Shown here: one piece after another, positions 16,184 to 26,389 of the stretch
Numbering within the stretch: position 1 is the first letter of the stretch
Layout of the letters: each line of letters begins with the position of its first letter
DNA from: Petrosia ficiformis
Taxonomy: Eukaryota > Porifera > Demospongiae > Haplosclerida > Petrosiidae
NCBI GenBank assembly: GCA_947044365.1
Contig: OX345644.1
Coordinates: 5,462,577 to 5,526,576, forward strand
DNA: 64,000 bases
Direction of reading: 5' to 3'
Position numbers and translations under genes: made by a program
Notes under the pieces: generated by a model
The model's database searches: none
What the model was told of the DNA's origin: nothing
What the model saw: only the letters and a program-made list of their open reading frames with translations

Positions 16184-19100
16184 TAATTATTTATATAATA
16201 ATTTTTCAAGTATAGGTTATAGGTCGAGGGGAGGGATATTAGTTGTTTTAGAGCCCGAGCGAAGCGAGGGCACTTAAACAACTAATATCCTGACCTGAAG
16301 ACCTATAACTGTCTTATACCTAATCTACAAAGCAGAAGAAACCCACAAAACAAGGATGTGGTTTTTCTTGGTGCCAAATTTATATTGCGCAATTTCTAAT
16401 TTGCGTATGGAAAGAAAGTGACGGCTATGGCAGAAGCACTGAAACACTCGCCTTGGTGCTTTCCTACAACTAACGAAGCATAATTTTGATATTTATGGCT
16501 TTGTTGGAAGCTCTTCTGTGAAAATAAGTGAGTTAAAAGTCTGTGCTGTTTAAAATATGGAAGTTATGCAGGTGAGTAAAGTGAGAACGTTGTCTTCATA
16601 CTCGCCTTGCTGTCTTTCTATACTACAGTACTATTAGTACGCCAAGAATGAAAATTATGCTGCAGGTGTCAGAGCGTTATAATAATAACATTCTGCTGGG
16701 CTTCAATAGTTGAAGTATTTTTTTTTTTGCTGTGTCGGTAATTCCATACTTTTTTGATGTTGTTATTTTTGTACCACAATATCACAACTAAACCCTCCTT
16801 TTTGCCTTGTTGTGGCTAGGTGAATAACAAAAAATTATATACCTCGTGTCGCGTGATCCCAGGTATCTAACTCGCGATTATCTACCTCCTAGTCGACATG
16901 TCATGTGATACCAGGTGTATTCGTCATTTAGACACCTCATCACATCAAAGGATGAATATTCATTTTAGGTATAATTATAAGTATAATTACCTTCCATTAA
17001 TATCCTGTACTCTCATGATGTTTCCTGGTTTTATATCTCGATGTGCAAAACCATGTCTCTTTAAGTGACACAATCCACGAGCTACAAGTACAGAATCCAG
17101 GATAACTTACATATGTGATTTGTTACAGGATTTTTTTTTTGTAGATAAAAAAAACTGAATACTCTACTTTGGGGGAATCCTAACTACATGTATATACCAC
17201 AGGATAGATTGTGAACCAAATTGGTTCTGGTGGTGATATTATTGCTGACTGGAGAAGATAACTCAAGTTGGAGAGGAAAAATCCAGAGTTCATTACACTA
17301 CATGTAAATTTAGTTGATTCCCAACGTAGTACATGTGTACTAAATATACAACACAGGAACATTTTATTGAGGGTTACTGTACATATCTAGTGAATAAGAA
17401 CAGATATATACTTACAGACATGCAAAATAACTCTTTTGAATTGATTTTCATCTAATCCATAAGCATTCTCTGGAGCATCAATAACCTCATACAAGCTGCC
17501 TCCATTACACAGTTCCATTACAATAATAGGTACTCCAGTCTGTTTCTGTGTATATGAAACAATCAAGTAAATTTATAATAATTATTAAAATAAACATTTC
17601 ATTAAACAATATGGTGTGATAGATTTATGAAGTTATCATTGGTCTATGTTGTGTGGAAACGGCCGGTCAAGAAGGACATTGTCTGATAACATTCTCAATG
17701 TTACCACACTCCTGGATACAGTATTACAAATGTATGTGAAGTATATCAAGAACAAATCACCTACAAAGTATTAACTTCATATTTATAGCTTTCTAATATA
17801 ATTATTGTCAAACTGTCAAGTGACATGTAGACCATTAACTGAAGGTTGGGTCTATACTATCATGTAAAAATAGATGATATATTGAAGGTAAGGTCTTATA
17901 AAACACCATACCTTTCAAAAATATAGAGCTCTTCAAGAAGATTTGAGAATGTTTCAAGTCGGCTTGAGAACCTCTCAAGTTGACCTCTGTGTACTTGGTC
18001 TCTTGTCATTAGGGTTTTATTTAGCACACTGAGACGTTCTCAAGTTGACTTAAAACATTCTCAAGCCTACTTGAAGAGCTCTGTTAATGTGTTCTGACTA
18101 CATCAATTTCAAAATAAATGTACCTACATGTATGGTACATATCGTGTACTACAAGTATAGTAAGCATTGAAAATCACTCTCAAACATGTACTCATCATAA
18201 CTGTGAAATGAGTTATATGAAATGGGTCCTGGGACTTGTATGTACACATGTGTTTATAAACAAGAAATTTTAGATCATTGTAAATGCAGTGAGTACATGT
18301 ACACCTGAGGAAACTCATTTTTCATTTTTTTCATTTGCCTCGGGTGCCTGTCTTTCTTTCTTTCTTTCTTTCTTTTCATCTCAAGTCATCATGTACTATG
18401 GTGCTACATGCATTAACATATAGAAGGGTGCAGTATTAATAATAATGGTGTTAGTAATATATAAAGGGTGCATCACCCTACTATAGAAGTATAGTTATAA
18501 TCCTGTTAATAAGTTACCTCTTGCTCTTCTACTTCCAGAAACTGTACAATATTATCGTGTTTGGGTAACTGACGAATAGTCTGCATTTCATTCTGCATTG
18601 CTTTGAACTCTGACTGTCTTGTAAACATTTTGATAGCAACCTTCCGTCCTGATTTCTGAAATGATACAAGAATAACTAATTACTATCCCTATGTGTGAGT
18701 GTACAAGCGAAAATCAGTCATAATTGATTTGATTACCAAATCCTTAACGTATAGTACCTGAATCTAATAAAATTTGGTACTTAGATAGCACAAGATCTGA
18801 TCTTCAAGATTTAAAATTATTAGTTTTGCCAATAAGATGACTGATGAACAATTAACCAACCACATTGGAAAAAATTGAAATTCATATAAAACTGATTTTC
18901 GCTTGCACAGACTGTCAGACACACAATTATAGTAATTAAAAACACTGTGAGTCAGTGACTATAATAAGTATAACCTATACATGATAGACATTACTGATCA
19001 ATGTACATGTAAGTAATAATTTCTGTTTGTTGTGAAAGAATACCTATTCTCTAATAAAGAGTCAAAACTATAGTTATGAATAAGGTATTGTATCATGGTT

Positions 19101-21025
19101 CAAAATGGTTAGTATAATGGTTAGTGTAATTATACATGTACATCATTGTGAAACAATTCATGACAAAGAAAGACAATGTAAAATGTGCAATGCTGGTCCT
19201 ACAAGCAAACTGTGTTGCTGTTTTAGCCAATGGGCACAATATGATCTTGTGATATAGAAGCCTATGACCACTGTGTGCTCTAGGGTATGAAAACTAGGCA
19301 TTCATTAATATTCATAAGTGATCTTTATTTCATAGGTACCATACAACAATGACTCATTATTATTAGTGTTGCACCTATACAGCAATTTGCCTATATGCCT
19401 ATATTTCATAATCCATATTGCCTATATGCAGATCCGATTCGATATTGTTTGTGTGAAATATATAGTTGTATTTATGTAGTTTACAACTGTTCACACATGG
19501 CACGGTGTTAATTATTCTATTGTTTGTGTGCTATACACTCAGCTCAAAGTACATGTACATGTAGTTACAGACATATTCAGCCTTGGTTGCACACATCTTC
19601 AGATTGTACTTGTGCAGTTTGATACTAATGTATCTACAAAGCCTGAAAAATATTGTGTAAGCTGTATATGCAATGTATAGGCAATGCAGTTGCCTATACC
19701 GATACTCTGCCTATATATCTTCAATATAGGCACCTATTCAGACCCATATACTAGTATCGGTGCAACTCTAATTACTATCACTAATTTATAATTTGATTAA
19801 AGAGTTAAACACCTTTCAGTAATAAAATAAATAATTTTAGGCATCAACCCCTCAATTTTAGGCACCCAGGGACACCTAAACACCTTCTAGAGCAAACACT
19901 GCCTATAACTATAAACTAGCGCTGTTTTAGTATGACAATACTGACCACTTTTAGTTATAGTATGTCTAGTTTATCAGAATTTAGTTATAGATTATATTAA
20001 GGCTTACTAAAAGGGTTCAGTTTTAGTTAACTAACTAAAAGCACCCATTATTGGCCATTTTCCATTTTAGTTATTAACGTAGACTTGTAATTTAGCTATA
20101 GTTTAGTTAACTTCAAAATGCCTTATTAAAAGGGGTTTTAGGTTAACTAAAACAACACTACTATAAATAGCTACAATGTTTAGTTGAATAGTTACAATAT
20201 TCTGAACTATAAACTACATGTATACATACAATAAAAAGTTTATAATTCATACATAGCAATGATGAATGACCTATAATTATAATAATTTATTAAAATGGGT
20301 GTGAATGATGAATTTTTATTGCCTGTAGGTCCATTCCTAAATTGCTTTACACGGGGTTTAATTTATATATATATTTGTGGTCACTTACACGAGGGGGGGC
20401 TTGGTCAATTAATGGGCGTAGCACGTAATAGAAAGAAAGCTTACATAAAAACTGGAACTAATAGCTAGCTATTCTGCCTGAAATACATTCCTAAAGTTCT
20501 ACAAGGTCATTTAAAAGGTAAGGAGAATAGATAATCAAAATAGCTGTAACAGGCTGTTATGTTTTAGGCATGATAAAGGTAGCCATGATTATTGAATGCT
20601 CAGGACACCACAAATCAGTCAGAGATACTTTTCTCTACATATCTTTTTCCAATTACAATGATAAAATGTTAAAAATTTATATATAAACTGCAGCAGAACA
20701 CCATTAACTATTTCTATATAATTCAAGAAATTGATATTATTATACCATGACATTCCTAGAGTAGAAACATTAAAAGTTAATATTTTTAATGACATCTAAC
20801 CACTTCGCATATAATGAATAGCCACACTGACACTGCATTCACTGCCGCTAAAGGCTATTCACCCCCCACTACTTACATTGTACTTACTAAGTATCTATCT
20901 ATCTATCAACAGACCTTATCATAGCCAATAAAGACTTGTCCAGTAGCTCCTTGAGCTAAATAATCTTCAGAGCTCCACATATAAGAGATAGATGAAAAAT
21001 AGTTGATTTTACCGCTTGAAGTCAT
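49..21025 (-). CDS. TBK1-like: TBK1/IKK-epsilon-like protein kinase, 17 exons, 3' end outside window
   Basis: Serine/threonine kinase of the TBK1/IKK-epsilon family, which in animals acts in innate immune signalling and selective autophagy. Exons (minus strand, 5' to 3'): 20915-21025, 18518-18655, 17416-17545, 16991-17081, 15685-15775, 14547-14704, 13091-13201, 11518-11632, 10552-10622, 9626-9755, 7565-7634, 6768-6826, 6205-6296, 3468-3569, 2195-2247, 715-779, 49-134. Every junction is GT-AG and phases agree throughout, giving about 557 residues; vertebrate TBK1 has about 730, so C-terminal exons are missing. The kinase domain spans roughly 20-305: Gly loop GATGQVF, VAIK lysine K46, family-typical ENAYGL, HRDIKPGN (D142), DFG (D164) and activation loop SLHGTEEY, where S179 matches TBK1 Ser172. 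A ubiquitin-like domain follows from about 316 (VVDVFCVSRCTLHKVYL), then a mainly helical scaffold region from about 406. The start is the first ATG of exon 1, just before MTSSGKINYF. Assignment by eye from conserved blocks. Confidence 0.93.
895..2150. repeat. AT-rich minisatellite, about 25-26 bp unit
   Basis: About 49 tandem copies of a unit around TATAGATATAATGTACAGTA plus a 5-6 bp variable C/T-rich joint. The variants (ACTCC, GCTCC, ACCCCC, with or without an extra T) recur in a similar order roughly every 130 bp, a higher-order pattern. It lies in the kinase intron between exons 2195-2247 and 715-779, ending about 45 bp from the splice donor. Confidence 0.97.
3725..6055. repeat. Minisatellite, about 102 bp unit, 22-23 copies
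   Basis: Near-identical tandem units of about 102 bp, each containing GGTAACTGTATCACTGAATA and CTAAATCTAGATAA. Two main subtypes alternate in blocks (ATTCTACAGTATAAACC versus ATGCTACAATATAAACC), with a few shorter deletion variants (for example near 5053 and 5618). It fills most of the kinase intron between exons 6205-6296 and 3468-3569. Confidence 0.97.
6524..6563. repeat. ACATGT-type palindromic simple repeat
   Basis: A run of overlapping ACATGT/GTACAT palindromes in an intron. Similar short runs occur at about 10050-10100 and elsewhere in the window. Confidence 0.85.
6955..7310. repeat. Interspersed repeat with a degenerate coding-like tract
   Basis: This stretch matches the reverse complement of 23500-23965: a tract around 7080-7300 (minus-strand open frame with FLKSETQQLYCFSATYNG) followed by a conserved end block (bases CTATAATTGCTTTCC and GTTAAGGAA). 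The 23.5-kb copy has lost the open frame. The end block alone recurs at 20316-20430 and 27945-28100. I do not recognise the encoded sequence; it is probably part of an unclassified transposable element lying in a kinase intron. Confidence 0.6.
7789..8338. mobile_element. hAT-like non-autonomous DNA transposon, 550 bp
   Basis: The ends are TAGTGGTGCCACGATA and the inverted CGATATATCATGGCAGCACTA. The element is flanked on both sides by the 8-bp duplication ATGGAGAT (7781-7788 and 8339-8346). TAGTG ends with an 8-bp duplication are typical of the hAT superfamily. There is no transposase; the subterminal regions are rich in TATCG/CGATA. It sits in a kinase intron. Confidence 0.88.
8883..9396. mobile_element. 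MITE with inverted repeat GGTGGTGCTTGGGTAATTAG
   Basis: Terminal inverted repeats of about 28 bp (8883-8912 and 9368-9396) enclose about 460 bp without an open frame. I could not define a clear target duplication. Intronic in the kinase gene. Confidence 0.7.
9758..9850. repeat. (ATA/ATT)n trinucleotide microsatellite
   Basis: An imperfect AAT-type trinucleotide run begins within a few bases of the splice acceptor of the kinase exon 9626-9755, so it forms the 3' end of that intron on the minus strand. Confidence 0.9.
11110..11335. mobile_element. Partial copy of the large-hairpin MITE
   Basis: Shares with the full copy at 60980-61284 the blocks GAAAGAAGATGTAGGGATGT, CCATATAACCCTACATAAGT and CTATAAAGCAAAATAC, but has only one arm plus the loop. 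Lies in a kinase intron. Confidence 0.8.
12186..12305. mobile_element. Truncated MITE, TACAGTATATG family
   Basis: Carries TTAATAAAATGTCACC and the internal block ACTACTGTTGAACTACT, shared with the complete copies at 13279-13488 and 50494-50696. One end is lost. Confidence 0.75.
13279..13488. mobile_element. MITE, TACAGTATATG family, 210 bp
   Basis: The left end TACAGTATATGTTAATAAAA is inverted at the right end (TTTTTATTGACATATACTGTA). It lies only about 80 bp upstream, in the intron, of kinase exon 13091-13201. Related copies: 12186-12305 and 50494-50696, the latter flanked by TA on both sides. Confidence 0.85.
13591..13803 (-). mobile_element. About 210-bp repeat with TTTTGATAAG ends (copy 1)
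   Basis: One of four copies of a repeat with short inverted ends (TTTGATAAG/CTTATCAAA types), a GGCCCAAAGAGAGAACT block and TTATGATTATATTGTCAC in the middle. Other copies: 14289-14500, 34796-35010, 54769-54982. No coding capacity. Confidence 0.8.
14289..14500 (+). mobile_element. About 210-bp repeat with TTTTGATAAG ends (copy 2)
   Basis: Opposite orientation to the copy 490 bp upstream, so the two form a widely spaced inverted pair inside one kinase intron. It ends about 45 bp before the splice donor of exon 14547-14704. Confidence 0.8.
15391..15575. mobile_element. Short hAT-like MITE, 185 bp
   Basis: Ends TAGTGTTCCCCCAGG and CTTTGGGGGAAACACTA are inverted copies. The flanks CCTTATAT and CCTATATA are similar but not identical, so the 8-bp duplication is only tentative. 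Confidence 0.7.
15894..16045. mobile_element. Foldback MITE, GATATAGCCC core family
   Basis: Near-perfect palindrome with core GATGTGATATAGCCCGAGCC mirrored after CTGCGAGGG. Related foldbacks lie at 16215-16320, 25300-25430, 25735-25830, 56880-56995, 61300-61440 and 62955-63115, all beside (TA)n runs. Confidence 0.85.
16137..16320. repeat. (TA)n tract and adjacent GAGCCCGAGCGAAGCGAGGG foldback
   Basis: About 44 bp of pure TA, followed by a short palindrome in which ATATTAGTTGTTTTAGAGCC pairs with GGGCACTTAAACAACTAATAT. Same general design as the foldback at 15894-16045 but a different core. Confidence 0.8.
17934..18082. mobile_element. Foldback MITE, AGAGCTCTTCAAG ends
   Basis: Inverted arms containing AGAGCTCTTCAAGAAGATTT and GACTTGAAACATTCTCAAAT-like sequence with repeated CTTGAGAAC/GTTCTCAAG motifs. 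No coding content; intronic in the kinase gene. Confidence 0.7.
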
Positions 21026-21150
21026 TGCAGATCACTGGATTATACAGATGGACAGACCAAAGCTGTGATGGTAATTCCCCTATGAGGGAAAACCCCTCAA
21101 ATTGCCACACCTCCTTGAAACGAGGATAACGTTTCCTGATTTTAAAATCT
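18640..21150. repeat. Segmental duplication A (source copy: kinase intron 1 and exon 1)
   Basis: Matches 26390-28830. The outer blocks (18640-18990 and 20280-21150) are in direct orientation. The middle block (about 19690-20160, around a hAT-like element) is inverted relative to the second copy. It includes exon 1, the 5' flank and the first 22 coding bases of exon 2. Confidence 0.9.
19364..19770. mobile_element. hAT-like MITE, 407 bp
   Basis: Ends TAGTGTTGCACCTATAC and the inverted GTATCGGTGCAACTCTA. The flanks ATTATTAT and ATTACTAT fit an 8-bp duplication with one mismatch. The interior is rich in CTATATGCC-type motifs. A second copy at about 27305-27600 is cut off by a SINE. Confidence 0.8.
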
Positions 21151-22040
21151 ATGGCTTCTTAGTATTCGAAAGTACACCCTGTGTATAATGTGCCACAGTT
21201 ACAAGGGTGTGGTCCACTGAACCATAGGGCCAGCTACCTCTGGTTTTTATAAAACCAAATCTTCCACGGTGACATATGTTAATTATGGAACCTAAACTGC
21301 ACTTATACTGTAGCTAGTTCAGAACGATATAGTAAATTATTAGCTAGCTATCTATATTATATATAGCATTTGTGACATGGTAGTTCATTTTCCAGAAGCT
21401 ATAGCCAACTATCTAATATAATCATATAGCTAATAGCCTAATAGTCTCAATGTAGTTTAGTATCTTTTGTCTGTAGCAGTATCTTTCAGTAGTCTCGTCT
21501 TAATCTCTGCTTTGTTCTCTATATGATACTTTGCATAAGTGCAAGTTCCACTGCAAACCTGGTAGCTAATAGAGCACCATATATTCTAGTATCACTCCAC
21601 CATGCAACCATACCAACTGATACTCCTGTGGCCCCTTGACCAACTTTGCACTAGTTCTATCAACACTGTGATGCTACTTCACCAATAAAGTGACCCACGT
21701 ACCATGCCACAGTCAGTTTGCAGCCAATAATTACAAAGCACCTTAGGCTGCATTAATTTTATGTATCTTTATCTTGGCTTTGATTCCTTCACTAAAAGTA
21801 AACAAACCCATAGATGTAACTGTTCACACAATATTGAATTTAACTGATCCATAATATATAACTATAGTTTAATTCAATTTTACATTATGCATCAATATGC
21901 AGTAGATAATAAAATAATTATCGCAATGTCATTTATTTACTGTGTAAAAAAAGCACAAAACAAAAACCATTAGTGTCAATAAGTAAAGTGCATAAAATAC
22001 CAACTATATAGTTATTTATACTCATTACTCATGTTAAGTA
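21030..22040. other. Intergenic region upstream of the kinase start
   Basis: No convincing open frame. It presumably holds the kinase promoter and the downstream flank of the FN3 gene, since both genes read on the minus strand. About 21240-21830 is repeated in inverted orientation at 40375-41015. I see no clear TATA box that I would call. Confidence 0.6.
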
Positions 22041-22062
22041 GTTTTCATCTTCTTTCTCCTAC

Positions 22063-23277
22063 CTAATCATCATCACTCTGATCACTATAATCATCACCCC
22101 AATTAACAAACTTATGAGTGAGAAATCCACCAACGAAAGGAGCTGCAGGTATTCCTAAAATCAATCCAGCCACTCCCAAAAAAATCCCATCAGTCAGTCC
22201 ATCTGCTTGTTCCAATAGTGTTTCTCTATCTGAGTCAACAATTTCACTTGCTAAACCTAGTCCACCTAATATAATTGGAGATGCAAGAGAACCACCAATG
22301 AAAACAAGTGGAGCAAGAGCTGCTTTGGAAAGATTACTGAATCTAGTTTCTGCGTTAATTTCTTCGGTAAAATTACTCCAATATCCACTTCTGTTAACAG
22401 CTCGAACACGAAAGTAATATTTGGTATCTTGATTCAAATCTGTTGCTTTTGCTGATAACCTTTCAGAATATAATACACGACTCCAATTTCCTCGTCTTGT
22501 ACGCATCTGTAATTCATAGCGACAAGCAAAGCGATCAGGCTGAGACCAACGCAGCTTGATCATATTTGCTGTACGTTTAGTTGACACACGGAAGTTCAAT
22601 GGCATTCCTGGTTTCGGCTCATTCGTTTGAGTTCTGACTGTCTCACTTGGTTGACTATCTCCAGCTGCATTTCGAAACTTCACACGAACATCATAGCTAG
22701 TATCTTCTTCAAGACCTTCAATCCTTAGTTCAATACTGTCCTCTTCGTGAGAACTTTGTTGTAATATAGGACATGCAAGACTCTCCCATTCTGTGGAATT
22801 ACCATCAACAGATCTACAATCCACAATGCAGTGAGAAACATGAGCTCCATTGCATTCCTGCTCGGATGGTCTGGGAACAGAAACAATTATTTCTTTCGTA
22901 CTTTCAACTACAATTTTCGGTTTTTGTGGTTTTGTGGGAACAGCAGTTCTAAAATAAATTGTTTTTTTTTCACTCCATCTCCCAGCACCACCTCTGCCGA
23001 TAGCACGAACCCTGAAGGTGTATCGTTTGCCTGGTTCAACAAGTGGTTCAGTGATTTCTAGTAGCCGGGACTCCGTAGTAAAGTACTTATTATCGCCGCC
23101 ATCATTACATAGTTCAATTTCGTAATGGTCCACCAGTGCATTGTTATCATTTCCCCATGAGAGCAGAAGACGATTGTTTTCTTCGTCCAATTCAACTGCA
23201 AAACTATTAACAGGGCTAGGAGGTGGCAAAGAAGGGTCTTCAATGTTATAAATTCCAGGATTCAATTGAAACTGCAT
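22063..23277 (-). CDS. Fibronectin type III protein with hydrophobic C-terminus
   Basis: Single-exon gene of 404 residues. The start is the first in-frame ATG after an upstream stop (MQFQLNPGIYN); a TTG 15 bases earlier is unlikely in a eukaryote. Three fibronectin type III domains lie at about 22-115, 116-217 and 220-313, each with the typical Trp in strand B (LLLSWG, STEWES, LRWSQP) and the Tyr-x-Phe/Val-Arg-Val/Ala pattern (YTFRVRA, YDVRVKF, YYFRVRA). No signal peptide is visible, so the FN3 repeats are probably cytosolic. About 320-342 and 365-388 are two Gly-rich hydrophobic segments that could be a membrane hairpin, followed by an acidic tail (DDYSDQSDDD). The last part matches no family I know. 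A fragment of its 5' end is duplicated at 55875-55955. Transcribed in the same direction as the kinase gene downstream. Confidence 0.85.
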   Translation of the reverse strand: MQFQLNPGIYNIEDPSLPPPSPVNSFAVELDEENNRLLLSWGNDNNALVDHYEIELCNDGGDNKYFTTESRLLEITEPLVEPGKRYTFRVRAIGRGGAGRWSEKKTIYFRTAVPTKPQKPKIVVESTKEIIVSVPRPSEQECNGAHVSHCIVDCRSVDGNSTEWESLACPILQQSSHEEDSIELRIEGLEEDTSYDVRVKFRNAAGDSQPSETVRTQTNEPKPGMPLNFRVSTKRTANMIKLRWSQPDRFACRYELQMRTRRGNWSRVLYSERLSAKATDLNQDTKYYFRVRAVNRSGYWSNFTEEINAETRFSNLSKAALAPLVFIGGSLASPIILGGLGLASEIVDSDRETLLEQADGLTDGIFLGVAGLILGIPAAPFVGGFLTHKFVNWGDDYSDQSDDD

Positions 23278-23499
23278 TTTCTTTGAGGTCAAAATGTTTC
23301 CTCAAAGAGGTATAGTATTGCCTTTATATATAAGGTACTGTAATGTTCCAAGGATTAATTATAAGTTAGAATAATATGATTCATTACTTCAAAAGAAACG
23401 CTTCCAGATGATATTAATTCAACAAGTGTATATAGAGAAAAAAACATCCCTATATTTGCTTTGTGATGACTATGTATTAAGCATTGCTGATGGCACTAG

Positions 23500-23965
23500 T
23501 GTCTCTACCTTTCTGTGTACTCCTGGGGCCTGAATACGTAAGTGTAAGCCTAATTGCAGTCTAAATACACAGATGTCTGATGAACTGACTGAGGTACTCC
23601 TTCAAGGTTCTAAATGATGACTTCCTCGTGTTTGAAACTCAACAACTTATCATACTTACTTGTTAAAGATTCTTGCATAATATCTATACTGTTTCTCTGC
23701 TATATACAACAGTTATTAGCAGTTTTACATCCTTTCTGAATCTTCCTGGCTGGTCTGTAGCTCAAACGCGCGTTCTTTTACGCGCCACGCCCATTAATTG
23801 ACCGAGCCCCCGGGAATGACGCAACTTCCTTAACTACGTATACAACGCATAGTCGCGCAAGTGACACAAGAATATATATATAATTATATATATATATATA
23901 TATATAAACATACATCGAACCCGTGGGAAAGCAATCATAGGGATGGCCCTACGGGCCATAATAAT
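23500..23965. repeat. Interspersed repeat, inverted relative to 6955-7310
   Basis: Contains the reverse complement of the conserved block at 6955-7310 (TCTGAATCTTCCTGGCTGGT) and a long end block with CCCACGGG-like and CGGGGGCT motifs, plus an inserted TA run. The coding-like frame seen at 7080-7300 is broken here. Confidence 0.65.
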
Positions 23966-25289
23966 AATATTCATTAGTGAATAACAATTTTATAGTTACA
24001 AGTGATAAAACTAGTCCTCCCTCTTCTCCCACTTTTCGTTTTGTTAAAATTCAATTGGAATGCAGTGGAAAAATCAATTAACGCTATGCTATACTGATGC
24101 AGTATATAGTAATGAGTACATGTAGAGAGTCACTAATATATATATATATATATATTAATTGTGTACTTTTTAACATTGAAATTGAAATATAATATAATTA
24201 AAAGGGAGGGTTTCCTTGCTATGAATGATGCTCAAAACAGTTCCTTCATATTGCTTGATTAATACTGAAATTCAATGATAATGCAATACATAACTATAGT
24301 AATAATCCAGAATATAATAGGTGTGATATCATTTGAACTTTTAATATTTTGTAACAGCCACTAGTTCTTAGCTGCTAGGTTCTCAGTAGTGTCATACTAT
24401 TAATAATTGTCTAATAGTGGTGAGGTGCCTAGATCTGTTGATATGTGACTGTGACACATTATAGAATTATTATAACTTTCAAACCAAAAGTGTTTAGAAA
24501 ATATTTTACAGCATGTCCACAAAATGAATTGACAAAAATAGCTATAGATACCGAAAGTACAGATTAAGTAGTTCTCTCAGAATAAGAACATCATTAATCG
24601 TCAGAACAACTTCAACAGGCTAGGAGATGACACAGTAAAAATGAGTGGGCTGAAAACTGGGGAAGGATGACCAGCCATGCATCTGTACCCTAGCTGTGCT
24701 GCCCTAGTTCACGTCTAGGGGAAAGAAAGCTGTAAATTTGGATTCTCTGAGATTGCTTCTGGTGCAATCTGAGAGGTAAATATCAGTAATGTATGATAAT
24801 ATCATTATGTAGTACACTCATTATTTAGCTACTTAAGTGAGGGAGGGCTAGAGCCCCCTCTGCCCACCTGTTTTCTCCTCCCCTGCTCAAAAAGAGCATA
24901 ATTTTTCACACACATCCCATGCGTATAACCATTTGTACAACTAGTAATACCGACCCTGTTCTTTTATACTCCCTTGCATGCACAATTGTAATAGGCCTAA
25001 GCTTGGACTATATAGTTAGCTGCACTTGTACATTCTTTCTAGTTAGTCACCATTATAGTAAGTAAGTAAGAAGCCCATTCTGTAATATCTAACATCATTG
25101 GTTCCTTACCAAATTGTCAAAGAGTGGGTTTTTAAATGTTAATCATGACTATGTGGGACAAATCAACATTCACACAACAGTAATCACCACAAAGCAATCT
25201 TAGGAATAATTTTTCCTCCTCATATCATGTTTCATTTCGTGTTTGAAGATTAATTGTTATTGCAGTCACTAGATATTTCACGTAATATA

Positions 25290-25430
25290 TATACCATGGC
25301 TTCGAGGTGTATATGGTGAATATAAGACCTGAGCCCTGAGATATCAGCCTGAGGCGATGCCAAGGGATGATATCGAGGGGCGAAAGTCTTATATTCACCA
25401 TATACACCAAGAACACATGGTACATATCAA
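25290..25430. mobile_element. Foldback element near (TA)n
   Basis: The palindrome pairs GGTGTATATGGTGAATATAA with its complement around a GAGGCGATGCCAAGGGATGA-type centre. Part of the foldback family listed at 15894-16045. Confidence 0.7.
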
Positions 25431-25658
25431 TAACTTACAGAAATGTCAAACATGCAATAGTTGCCATGTTCAGAGAGTGTGTTGGTTCCATTTTTCAGCT
25501 GTAACCGCAGATGGTAATGTGCATGCTTGGTATGATGAAATTGTCATGTAGAGGTGAGTATATCAGTAATATACACCTGTGATTATCGAACCAGGTGGTA
25601 TATCACGTATATACAACCCGGCGGCCCTTTGATGTTTCTGTTAGTTATTAGATATATA

Positions 25659-25659
<1 letters not shown>

Positions 25660-25699
<40 letters not shown>

Positions 25700-25913
25700 G
25701 TAGTAGTTATAACACCCTTTCCAGGGTGTTATCATGTATACACACGAAGTGATATTCATAATTTCGAGGGTGGAGCCCGAGGGATTATGAATATCATTGA
25801 GTGTGTATTGATAACACACGTGGCAAGGGTGTTATATATATATATATATATATAGATTATATATATATATGGGTAAAATATCTAGTTCCGGTGTATATAT
25901 ACACCGGAACTTC

Positions 25914-25949
<36 letters not shown>

Positions 25950-25975
25950 ATATATACATGTATATATACATATAA
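25660..25975. repeat. (TA)n runs with two nested palindromes
   Basis: TA runs at 25650-25695, 25832-25870 and 25915-25950 enclose one palindrome (25700-25830, arms with CACCCTTTCCAGGGTGTTAT-like sequence and centre GAGGGTGGAGCCCGAGGG) and a shorter one at 25882-25920 (AGTTCCGGTGTATATATACA). Confidence 0.8.
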
Positions 25976-26389
25976 TCTATTCTTAATCTCTTGAGCTGCA
26001 TAGGGAACACAACACTTGAACTTATCTGGCTGTTCATATTAATAGGAGCTTATAAAATCCCACTATTATGGCATAATCAAAAGACAAGGAAAACTGGCTG
26101 GCCTCGTATGTTACTGTTGATTCATAAACATTTATTGCTTCTCAGAAGATCCATTCTTAAAATTGCATGTTGACAGGACAGGTAAATAATAATATTGTTT
26201 CTCAGAAGTCATGAGATAATAATTGCTTACTAAAAAGCACTTTAGTTATTCATATCTACCTGGAAACATAATTCATTGCTTCTGTATAATATATTATATA
26301 TATATTATATATTATATATTATACACATTAGAGTTATTAATAATGGCAGATGTTTTTATAACAGTGATGCAAAAAAGGGAAGGATGACG

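Noticed and set aside
22118..23243. Open frames overlapping the FN3 gene
   Set aside because: Shadow frames of a well-supported coding sequence; no domain in the alternative readings.
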